21,238 nucleotides of DNA from Syntrophobacter sp. SbD2. GTDB taxonomy: Bacteria; Desulfobacterota; Syntrophobacteria; Syntrophobacterales; Syntrophobacteraceae. The notes under the pieces were generated by a model that worked only from the letters and a program-made list of their open reading frames with translations, did no database searches and was not told where the DNA came from. The stretch is taken from the NCBI GenBank assembly GCA_900290385.1, contig OMSV01000144.1, positions 1-21,238 on the forward strand, read 5' to 3'. A program made the translations under genes and the position numbers. Within the stretch, counting starts at the first letter, position 1; the number at the start of each line of letters is the position of its first letter. Shown one piece after another: positions 9,001 through 15,019 of the stretch.

Positions 9001-10646
9001 CCCTCTTTACCCCGCTTGAGTGGGCCAGCGATTACGGCAAGTTCTCATTCGATTACCTGACGTCTATCCATCCCGAAGGCAACACCGTTTGGGCTGGAAG
9101 CAAGGGTGGACTGCTCAAGTTCCGTCTTGAGGCAAAGGATCATCCTCGGCTGGATCTCGAACAGATTTTTCTCCCTGAAGAGGGGCTTGCCCACTATTGC
9201 GTAAGAAAGCTGGCCCAATACGGCGGAAATGAAAACCTTCAGTTGCTTGAGAGCGATCGCAATGGGGTCGAAGCGGTCCAGGAACTTTCGCTTCCACACT
9301 GGTCGAAGGGAAATTCCGCCGATTTCAAGTTAAGCAAACAGGAATTCCCGATTTCCAAGGATGCAAAGTACGTCTTCAAATACGACCAGGTGAGAGATAC
9401 AGGCCAACTATGGATAGAAGTCGGGTCGGCAAACCGGGTGCTTCTTCTCAACTGTGCGGGGCGGCCTGCGCCGCGCAAATCCGTGCGCATTCGGTGGCCG
9501 GGCATGTACTTTGTGCAGTTTGGACAGGCTGATTTCGAATTTGAGCCTCCGGCGAGCGGACAGGGAGAGGCTTTTTCAAGGGTTTTCAATGCGAGCGATC
9601 CGCCGGGCATTTGCGACATCAAACCGGTAATTACGGATTCTGCCGGTATTATCTGGGGCGAGATCCGGGGCACTCCGGCCTTGGGGCTACCCTCTGGAGA
9701 GGTTTATGCGATAACCGGCCTTCCGGAAATCGAGGGTATAAGAGTGGAGGACCGAAATCTGACCTGGATATTATCGGGAAAGGAGGGCGGCAAGGAATAT
9801 CAGCTTGCTATGGACAGGGGCACGGTAGAAGAGCTGAAAGAGAATACCGGGGAGACCATCGAGTGGGTCGAATACGTCCCGCCTCCCGGTACCGGTATTT
9901 TTCATTACCTGCAAAAGAGCGGGCTGCTAGCAGAACGCGGTGTGTTTGCGAGGATGCTCGGTAGCGAACCCATCGATCTCGAAAAATGGGTGAAGATTAT
10001 TGCAGAGAAGAACAAAATCCCGTGGGGCGGCCGCTCGAACGTGGATTACCAGCTTCAAAGGGATGTCAAGTATTTAATGCCTCGGAAAATCGCCTCGGTG
10101 CGGAAGATCGACAAGCGGCTGGAATTCCCGCTGATTGTGGGTAGCCGCACCTATAAACATTTCGGCAGGGAAGACAAAGGACACCCGAATCTTTCGGAAA
10201 ATAAACTGGGGCTGTGGGCATTTTCAGGTATGGATTTCCTTCGCCTGGACACGCAAAGAATGCGTGCCTTTTTCGAGCGATTCCCGACGAAGCTCCAACC
10301 GAGGAAAATCTGGACCGATGGTGAGAAAATTCTGCTTAGCTTTGTCCAGGAGGATCAGGCTGAAGTATGGCAATTTGTGCCGCAGCAGATACAAAAAAGC
10401 GAGGTGAATGCAGCGGACCTGAATCGAGTGCTCTGGTCCAAAAGCACACGGAGGCTTGAGGCCGCATCGGGCGACGGCCTCATTGTAGACAATGGGCTGA
10501 GTAGCCAAACGGTGATGCATTCGAGCGAGTGGTTTTTTGGGACGAAATTTGGAAAGGTGGTGAAGATTCTCGAAGATAGTGAAGGGAACGGGTACTGGTT
10601 CGCCACCAGGACTTCAGGGTTGGTCTGGAGCCGCGATCCCTTTTAA
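3015..10646 (+). CDS. Giant membrane-anchored beta-propeller-like extracytoplasmic protein, 2543 aa
   Basis: The ATG at 3015 has GGAG five bases upstream, inside the end of the preceding gene. Residues 1-44 are basic, residues about 45-67 form one hydrophobic span with no clear cleavage site, and the remaining roughly 2470 residues should lie outside the inner membrane. These are dominated by irregular beta-propeller-like repeats in which hydrophobic strands are followed by a Gly-Leu/Ile-x-x-Tyr/Phe turn. Clear examples are WIGTQNSGIIRY at about 471-482, WAGSKGGLLKF near 2025 and WFATRTSGLVW close to the C-terminus. They resemble the two-component-regulator propeller (Reg_prop) repeat, though no kinase domain is present. 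A cysteine group including CDGCG near residues 1479-1483 could form disulfides. A non-repeat, charged stretch lies near 2310-2390. The reading frame is unbroken for 7.6 kb. It probably acts as a scaffold or sensor of the envelope complex; the molecular role is unknown. Confidence 0.85.
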   Translation: MGYLRGLQRRLERKSKAPGPVEGLNIRTSFLRETPSQVGLSITGLKLFVIIGIALLITFTWLVLTIPKYDYIVEKRLGDNYRAVFSKDPPDRPPGPSAHEGLYRPEVTDMDQDAATVYLATRGHGIQALSKGNSLWKTYDAITSRGELQNDIMQVKYRNEETGRRVWTLGCDGSVTLGKIHTFGIDFQRLFASGFWRYITMDDITAALMVGESHVVFGTSGKGAGAYNTVSHTWADFKELQDLKIKNIFHHEDTLWFLTDRGVFVHKAQQSQNSDVKFAHLLSHRLDQVDLSDLRVFGPDQAIALTRDHGLYFYKNGWSEKLLGGEAVAGLSQEAIRFSFSWENLIVVIGEKFGVAAYDPDKRNWRILLNGPLAALHGCDHDEHTVALASEDGLYFIRKSGVDHLLAGDTVLKASLWDGGCLYLLRGDGAKERAGWISPSGTRTILFSNTSLNLQTQPVITTVAFHEGQFWIGTQNSGIIRYTVQGRVIEQANESDKGQIRQVKRLEVIADKLFLLADGLLYRRDEQKWVLLREGVSDFKVEPKSEVLWVKTSAGELLWSGKSGEEPWFSGKGPEKLQTDAALAVFSPLGEDPKILFADLSTRKLHAYHLKRALWDKPLDIPGTHNFTSFSPAQDALYSVGPGGALYRNEQVLLGGSKPEFPLNNTLWVQQPGGPDSPVAVYGPGARVDYDPKTGQWKSKGHYHFLQNNEEVANLFPILPDVGGKLVRTSTDRLLIVDTDWENGVLVNGGSGEHFDGESLWNLTGDGSVTGQHIEKNQDRSFNIQQSEFFSGAAPNLSHVLESWYAAPNLYFVTTQTFSVYDTNTNSWSNKSLPQDTLKAEVNGSALQLVSRDKIHNLAWPSLTGKSIPLPQGDFKNLNSDGKETIVTVGDGTSRRVFYLANKSWTQMPGNRAGFKGDLGAVTHLFVNDNSLWVYDRDGTAGRYAAGNWESFRTPGSFEMKAFWRGPNNGLFLVGKRSRSDRTDFPACYLTENSFSMLYPLPSAVAEFRVEQERFLWLRDPAGELFVYDLANPQTAGLSISKAVFSAQNGTKFTYFYDFVNGVYARTAVSPEDSGFKARIAAAEITEYYLERSANKDEIERIYLQTRRGMYVFEKRAQGWWLVSEYLSIGKLQIDDAMERIASPGEQVEPGTLPPEKAHFSVSVSEEGSYPFMKALHGKIKPGRYADQAQEEMPGKPVSTEVSVGGIKAVLTASGPKYYVSAQAGSTIEITHAAGQFETDSPILDAAPTSNGQWAVLREKSFALYADRGLSKVVEFSKSLRPFSQSAFLEIVGSDLVLHDEDGLYTLSTQKNEVRPFKYTAKNFIYSDDVTALKVERNGRTISANVNGQPFWGQRKLPADEIRKIGTEKSKLYLLGGQGLWSFSTMGGKLSQRVRIDLPHRGAAQPSFKSCTDGTLRLESDRKLFAISSQRKEVGIDDCAASKVEAKENAWKWLSGPDSKGLVFETEVEGKPQRVDRQACDGCGFRDDVFTWVAAHGGKVYAANGLGVTTVSAGGKEKVFLSGKQVEELKDFDGTLFSHSGDNLYRLSTTGAWEPYSKYSSSRIFDQFTPVYSDCLLKLESKHGAVRIRTSEDQPVYWDSSLRKFKTDIIADFAPFGEELFAINSQDGRVISFDSGGSRTGCYIGAAHVKKLDVYGSNLYAIGPGEVRALKRTGAETRFDETTPIVDLPSFGGLAFQINLLSGNNEASILPAAGGRVLERYWSEGRFSFDTVHSLEGGDLSWWVSSAAGLIALRDRETAPIEKMFTSPTNMEGMAQKDGRLHVLAGREEKLLDEKSERFIAPEKSAFTRTVFDFASTGKEGGYSWRASEVAQTDPRPTFLLKTQSHSDPEVFREGIFVWDYVLQGARDDRSERYWLISPGHISVNAVEASEGAGTRLTVFDFPEMPLDTPPGYSMADAVFRDGVLFALFTNDKGEELVRKRFQQGWAPTTASEYPFWYPAVEFNLKENIWKAYQITHTHFYSRLGIFNFIGPKDYPLFTPLEWASDYGKFSFDYLTSIHPEGNTVWAGSKGGLLKFRLEAKDHPRLDLEQIFLPEEGLAHYCVRKLAQYGGNENLQLLESDRNGVEAVQELSLPHWSKGNSADFKLSKQEFPISKDAKYVFKYDQVRDTGQLWIEVGSANRVLLLNCAGRPAPRKSVRIRWPGMYFVQFGQADFEFEPPASGQGEAFSRVFNASDPPGICDIKPVITDSAGIIWGEIRGTPALGLPSGEVYAITGLPEIEGIRVEDRNLTWILSGKEGGKEYQLAMDRGTVEELKENTGETIEWVEYVPPPGTGIFHYLQKSGLLAERGVFARMLGSEPIDLEKWVKIIAEKNKIPWGGRSNVDYQLQRDVKYLMPRKIASVRKIDKRLEFPLIVGSRTYKHFGREDKGHPNLSENKLGLWAFSGMDFLRLDTQRMRAFFERFPTKLQPRKIWTDGEKILLSFVQEDQAEVWQFVPQQIQKSEVNAADLNRVLWSKSTRRLEAASGDGLIVDNGLSSQTVMHSSEWFFGTKFGKVVKILEDSEGNGYWFATRTSGLVWSRDPF

Positions 10647-10668
10647 TGGCACCTTCATTGGGGTGGCA

Positions 10669-12321
10669 ATGACAAAGAAAAAACTGGAAATCCAGGATGA
10701 AAAGACGCCGGTGGATAAGTCTTTCGGCGATAGTCCCACTACGCAGGATTCCGAACATGCGATCCGGATGGATCTCGATTTTCCCGAACTGCCCGATCAA
10801 TGGGGAGACGGGCCTGATCAATGGGATGACCCATATTCACCTTCTCACGAAGAATTGGACACCGAGGGTGAATATGCCTCCGACTTCGCTTCTCAAAACG
10901 AAGAAGAATCGCGTGAGCGCGGCGCCGAATCGTCCTATACTTATGAAACTAAGGTATCCTGGGCTGTGGAAGAAAGTAGTCCGGGATATAAAGACACTCT
11001 TGCCCCTGAAGCTGCCGATGACAAACCCTTGCGCAATAAAGTGAATGACCGGGCGCGAACTGCCGGCGATGCTTCATGGGTGAAAGATTCGATCCGGCGC
11101 AATCCTGAGCGACCCACAACAGATTCTAAAGTATTCCATCAAACTTGGCCGGAGGCACCCAAGCAGGAGAGCCGGGCAAGTGCGTATTATGCCGCCCTAT
11201 TTCTCATGTTTATCGCTGTTGCATGCGGTCTTTATTATTTTTATTTTTTCCGGCAGCCTAATGAAACGGCCTCCGAAGTTAATCCGGTGCCTGAGCAACG
11301 CCAGGTATTGGCGGCCGACAGGCTGAGACAGATCAAGGCGAATTTGATAGCGGACCCGAATGTGCTTGCGGTGATCACTCTTAAACAAATCGACCCTCAA
11401 GAAATCGATGCTGTCGTCGAGGCCAGGATAAACGAACGCCGGTCTGGCGGCCTCGAATTACTCGGAGAAGACAAACAGATGCGAATAATAGACAGAATAT
11501 TCGAGGAGCGGACTCTCCTTGTAACTGCCATGCAGGTCGAAGCGGAAGGGGCAAAGACAAGATCGGCGGGCTATGAGGCGATCATCGAGATTGCCGCGCT
11601 GGGGATTGAGGGACTCGCGCGTTTCCCCGGAGTGATTGAGGAGTCAAATCAGGTATGTGACCGAGTCAAGGTCGGCTTTCCGACGGAGGGCGAATTCCTG
11701 CGCTGGGTCATGTCTCGCTATGGTTCGGAGGCAAGGTATCGCAAGTGGACTGCGGTCGAAATGGCCGCCCAAAAGTACAAAGGTGAGATTGAAGCAAAAT
11801 ACGGGAAGGCCGACGACAACGAGGTGCGCGCGTTTTTCGAGCGAAACAGGGTTTTTTATGACGAACCTGGAAGGGTCGTGATCGCACAGATTTTCCTTAA
11901 AATTTCCCCGGAGTCTACAAACGGCGAATGCGGTGCGAAAGAGACCCAAATAAAATCTATTTACGAAAAATTGCGTGCAGGGGACAGTTTTTCCGAACTT
12001 GCCGCCAGATATTCAGAAGACGGAAATGGAGGCAAGGGAGGTGTGATCGGGCCGGTAGAAAAAGAAGAGCTTCCCCCCGAAGTCGCAGCAGAGGTTTTCA
12101 GGCTGAAGCCCAACGGCATCAGCCAGGTTATTCGGACTGCAAAAGGGTTCCACATTTTCCGGCTGATTAGCGAGAACCCCCAGAGAACGAGGACAATCGA
12201 GGAAGTAAAAGGCGAAATCGAATCGAGGCTAAGAAGGGAAAAACTTGCTGGGTTTATGCCTGCCCACATTGCGGAGCTTAAGGGAAACCTTGACATATCC
12301 GGCCGCGGGGCCGGGTTTTAA
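10669..12321 (+). CDS. Single-pass membrane protein with extracytoplasmic PPIC (parvulin) domain, 550 aa
   Basis: The C-terminal half carries a parvulin-type peptidyl-prolyl isomerase domain at about residues 400-500. Its recognisable core includes LRAGDSFSELAARYSEDGNG, then GGVIGPV and the closing GFHIFRL strand, as in SurA/PrsA/PpiD-type foldases. Residues 1-170 are acidic, polar and probably disordered. Residues about 172-194 are a membrane span, and residues 210-395 are helical and probably form the chaperone-like arm. The acidic tail should be cytoplasmic and the isomerase domain extracytoplasmic, a PpiD-like layout but with a much longer cytoplasmic tail. The ATG at 10669 is preferred because GGGG lies five bases upstream; a GTG at 10663 is a near alternative, and an ATG at 10579 would overlap the giant propeller gene by 68 bases. 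A natural client would be the large exported proteins of this operon (inference). Confidence 0.88.
   Translation: MTKKKLEIQDEKTPVDKSFGDSPTTQDSEHAIRMDLDFPELPDQWGDGPDQWDDPYSPSHEELDTEGEYASDFASQNEEESRERGAESSYTYETKVSWAVEESSPGYKDTLAPEAADDKPLRNKVNDRARTAGDASWVKDSIRRNPERPTTDSKVFHQTWPEAPKQESRASAYYAALFLMFIAVACGLYYFYFFRQPNETASEVNPVPEQRQVLAADRLRQIKANLIADPNVLAVITLKQIDPQEIDAVVEARINERRSGGLELLGEDKQMRIIDRIFEERTLLVTAMQVEAEGAKTRSAGYEAIIEIAALGIEGLARFPGVIEESNQVCDRVKVGFPTEGEFLRWVMSRYGSEARYRKWTAVEMAAQKYKGEIEAKYGKADDNEVRAFFERNRVFYDEPGRVVIAQIFLKISPESTNGECGAKETQIKSIYEKLRAGDSFSELAARYSEDGNGGKGGVIGPVEKEELPPEVAAEVFRLKPNGISQVIRTAKGFHIFRLISENPQRTRTIEEVKGEIESRLRREKLAGFMPAHIAELKGNLDISGRGAGF
10792..10832 (+). repeat. Two-copy 21-base tandem duplication within the parvulin gene
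   Basis: GATCAATGGG occurs at 10795-10804 and again at 10816-10825, a period of 21 bases. It encodes two seven-residue units, PDQWGDG and PDQWDDP, at residues 42-55 of the acidic cytoplasmic tail. The unit may be a short interaction motif or simply a local duplication in disordered sequence. Confidence 0.6.
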
Positions 12322-12341
12322 AACATTCGGGGAGATTATAG

Positions 12342-13694
12342 ATGCCTATTGCGGTGCAAATAAAGGAGCTCGTGGACAACCGGGAAATGGAGGTCCCGTA
12401 TAATTTCGATGATATTACCAATCTTAAAAGATTCGGCGTCCCCGGATTCAGCCGGGCCATTTACACCGCGTCCCTGGACAGGCTCTGGGATGAAAACATT
12501 TCGGGATCGGTGCTCGACGAAAATAATCGGCCTGCTCAGAAATCTATGTCGGCCTTTCGTTGGTCACTTTACCGCATTCTGAAGCTGCAGGTAGCCTTGT
12601 CAAAAATGTTCGTTGGCTATGAGGAACAGGTCAGGATGACGTTGGCATGTGCTATAGCTCAGGAACCGGTGCTGTTTGTAGGCAAGCCGGGGGTCGCAAA
12701 AACGGAACTAGCGGTAAACTTTTTCAACGGGATCGGTCTTCGAAAGCCTAGGGCCGAGGCATCGGAAGGAGAACTGAAAAACAAATACTTCGAATATCTG
12801 CTTTCGTCCTTTACCATCCCGGAAGAACTGTTCGGCCCCCTGGACCTGAATTTGTTCAGCCAAGGCATAGTGACTCGAATCAACGACAATATGGTTACCG
12901 GAAAGCTCGTCCGAGGCGTCTTTCTTGATGAGATCTTCAATGCATCGAGCAGTATTCTCAATACACTTCTTACGCTCATCAACGAGAGGAGGTATTTCGA
13001 TCGAGGAATGTTCCAGGACGCCGATCTGCGCGTTTTTATAGGCGCTTCTAACCGCACTCCGGCAGGAAAATACGGCTCCGGGGATGGAATGGGGGGAGGC
13101 AGGTCCGGGGAGTTCGAGGCTTTTTATGACAGGTTCACGGTAAGGCTTTACTTCCCCACCCCTCAGGAGTTGCATGAATCCCAACCCTACGAAGTTGCCG
13201 AGGCCTATGCAATGATCGACAAAGTCAGCAGGGACCGTTTCATGGAGCGTTTGACATGTGAACATCCCGGTGATTTCTCCGAACTTGCAACTCTAAACGA
13301 TGTTCTGCTCCTCGGGCGCGTTTTGGGAAAGGTGCAAATTGACAGTGGACTGGACGATCTCAAGAACCGTTTGGTAACCGGACTGGCAATGAATCGGCCG
13401 GGCCGCGACCTTTGCCTCATGTCTCCGAGAAAACCCAACAAGTTGAGACCAATAATGATAGCCGACGCCCTTTTGCTCGACCTCGAAAAGATACGCGACG
13501 AGCATGTCCGACAAGGGGGGCAGGCGGGAACGGCTTACGACGGCCTTAATACTGAAAGACTGCTTGAATATGTCTTGCAGAAGCCTAAGGTAGCAATGCA
13601 TAATCTGCGTGTATTCAATCATATATGGGATTACGAAGGCGACAGGCGGCGTCTTGCCGATGAGGTACAAATTCTCCTGGAGAACGGGTCATGA
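12342..13694 (+). CDS. MoxR/RavA-family AAA+ ATPase, 450 aa
   Basis: Walker A is GKPGVAKTE at about residues 114-122. Walker B is VFLDEI at 193-198, with catalytic Glu197. Sensor 1 is FIGASN ending at Asn237, a probable arginine finger lies in FYDRF (Arg264), and a sensor-2-like SPR is at 361-363. The stretch ILNTLLTLINERRYF at 205-219 and ELFGPLDL at 162-169 are typical of the MoxR/RavA group. The first 75 residues form an extra N-terminal segment before the AAA core. The ATG has GGAG seven bases upstream. MoxR ATPases usually act with vWA proteins as chaperone-like remodelling motors, and a vWA gene lies two genes downstream, so that pairing is likely here. The protein has no export signal and is cytoplasmic. 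The gene overlaps the next by four bases. Confidence 0.93.
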   Translation: MPIAVQIKELVDNREMEVPYNFDDITNLKRFGVPGFSRAIYTASLDRLWDENISGSVLDENNRPAQKSMSAFRWSLYRILKLQVALSKMFVGYEEQVRMTLACAIAQEPVLFVGKPGVAKTELAVNFFNGIGLRKPRAEASEGELKNKYFEYLLSSFTIPEELFGPLDLNLFSQGIVTRINDNMVTGKLVRGVFLDEIFNASSSILNTLLTLINERRYFDRGMFQDADLRVFIGASNRTPAGKYGSGDGMGGGRSGEFEAFYDRFTVRLYFPTPQELHESQPYEVAEAYAMIDKVSRDRFMERLTCEHPGDFSELATLNDVLLLGRVLGKVQIDSGLDDLKNRLVTGLAMNRPGRDLCLMSPRKPNKLRPIMIADALLLDLEKIRDEHVRQGGQAGTAYDGLNTERLLEYVLQKPKVAMHNLRVFNHIWDYEGDRRRLADEVQILLENGS

Positions 13695-15019
13695 CTGTCT
13701 CCTGCCCGTATCAAAAGTGTGACCATAAGATAGAGCCTGAAAATGCTGGATCGGTGAGTTCTTGCCACGGTTGCGGCGGCATCATTTACTTTTGTGCATC
13801 CTGCGGAATTCCAAACCACTTCTGGGCAGCCTTTTGCCGAGCATGCGGCTGTGAGACGAAGGATAGAAGGGCAATGGTCGAACGCGACCCTGCCGCACTT
13901 CTAAGTAGAGGACTCCATTTACAAAGGCCTGAAACAGAACTCGAAGTGCTTCTAGAAAATGCGCCTAGACCCGGCTGGCACGGGAAACTTGTGAGCGTTG
14001 AGGGAAGCGCACTGATTTTCGGAGGCATAGCCGGGAATGGCTACAACGAGGCATTCCTGGTACATCCACATCTGGGTCCCGCTGTTATAGAGTTGCATCG
14101 ACACTTCACTGAGTTGCAGAACACGAAACTCTCGGGAGATGCCGTCATGTCGGACAGGCATCTCTTTCTCGGTTCGGCTGATAAGCTTTACCGCTTTGAC
14201 CTCTCCGCCATTTCGACCTCCCTCCCATACCAACCGCACCAGCATCTGACTTCTTTTAAGGCGGCGAGTGACAGGATCGTCTTTCTGTCTCAACGCCTAT
14301 TTTTGCTCTGGGGATTGAAGGACCAATGCTTCAGCCTTTGGGATACGGGTTCGGAACGAATAGTCGCTCGGACAGAAGTTGAAGCGCGGTTCTTTGCGGT
14401 CAGCGGAGATTGGCTTTTCGCAGCCCGTAATTCAGGGATCGAGGTCTTTAGAATCGATCATGAAAAACAAGAGATCGAAAAGCTCGCTTATCTTTCCGGC
14501 CCCGGAGGCAACCCGGCGGCGGCCCCCGTTTTCGCTGAAAGGCGTTTGTTTGTGCTGTTCTCGACGATCTCCGGCGAATCAGGGCGAGTGCTTTACAAGT
14601 GGGAGCTGCAGAACGGCGCCGGGTTCTCCGATCCCAGACGGGTCAGCGCCGATCCTCCGGACGGCATGATCGCACTCGGAGATAAATACGCTCTGCTTCG
14701 TTCCGGCGGCGCCTACGTTTGCGATCCGGTTTCCGATACCGTTCAAGTTCCAATCCTTATGCAGTGGGCCCTGGACTTGGAAACACCACCGGCTTCTTTC
14801 GGCCCGTTTCTGGCCCTGCCGATCAGAAACGGCCCCGCCTCCAAATCGATCTGGGTCGTGAATGGGATCTCGGGAGGGCACCATTTCGCTACTGGTCCTT
14901 TTCATCGATTCCTCGCGGCGCCGGTGCTTTGGGGGCCTCGGCGGTTCGTTCTCGGGCGCCTCAATGAGGAAGCGCCCGCCGGACTCTACATCTTCGACTT
15001 TATGGGACATCTCGGATGA
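13691..15019 (+). CDS. Double zinc-ribbon plus beta-propeller-like cytoplasmic protein, 442 aa
   Basis: The first 52 residues hold eight cysteines in four pairs: Cys5/Cys10, Cys25/Cys28, Cys35/Cys38 and Cys49/Cys52. This suits two consecutive zinc ribbons. Residues about 75-442 are beta-rich, with recurring strands such as HLFLGSADKLYRFDL and WLFAARNSGIEVF, which suggests a cytoplasmic beta-propeller of six or seven blades. There is no signal peptide or membrane span. The ATG overlaps the stop of the ATPase gene (ATGA), and the stop overlaps the vWA start in the same way, so ATPase, zinc-ribbon protein and vWA protein form a tightly coupled trio. It is probably an adaptor or scaffold between the ATPase and the membrane parts; that role is inferred from position. 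Confidence 0.82.
   Translation: MTVSCPYQKCDHKIEPENAGSVSSCHGCGGIIYFCASCGIPNHFWAAFCRACGCETKDRRAMVERDPAALLSRGLHLQRPETELEVLLENAPRPGWHGKLVSVEGSALIFGGIAGNGYNEAFLVHPHLGPAVIELHRHFTELQNTKLSGDAVMSDRHLFLGSADKLYRFDLSAISTSLPYQPHQHLTSFKAASDRIVFLSQRLFLLWGLKDQCFSLWDTGSERIVARTEVEARFFAVSGDWLFAARNSGIEVFRIDHEKQEIEKLAYLSGPGGNPAAAPVFAERRLFVLFSTISGESGRVLYKWELQNGAGFSDPRRVSADPPDGMIALGDKYALLRSGGAYVCDPVSDTVQVPILMQWALDLETPPASFGPFLALPIRNGPASKSIWVVNGISGGHHFATGPFHRFLAAPVLWGPRRFVLGRLNEEAPAGLYIFDFMGHLG

Noticed and set aside
10579..10668. Upstream ATG at 10579 for the parvulin gene
   Set aside because: It would overlap the giant propeller gene by 68 bases and add a Gly/Ser/Pro-rich stretch; the ATG at 10669 with GGGG upstream fits better.
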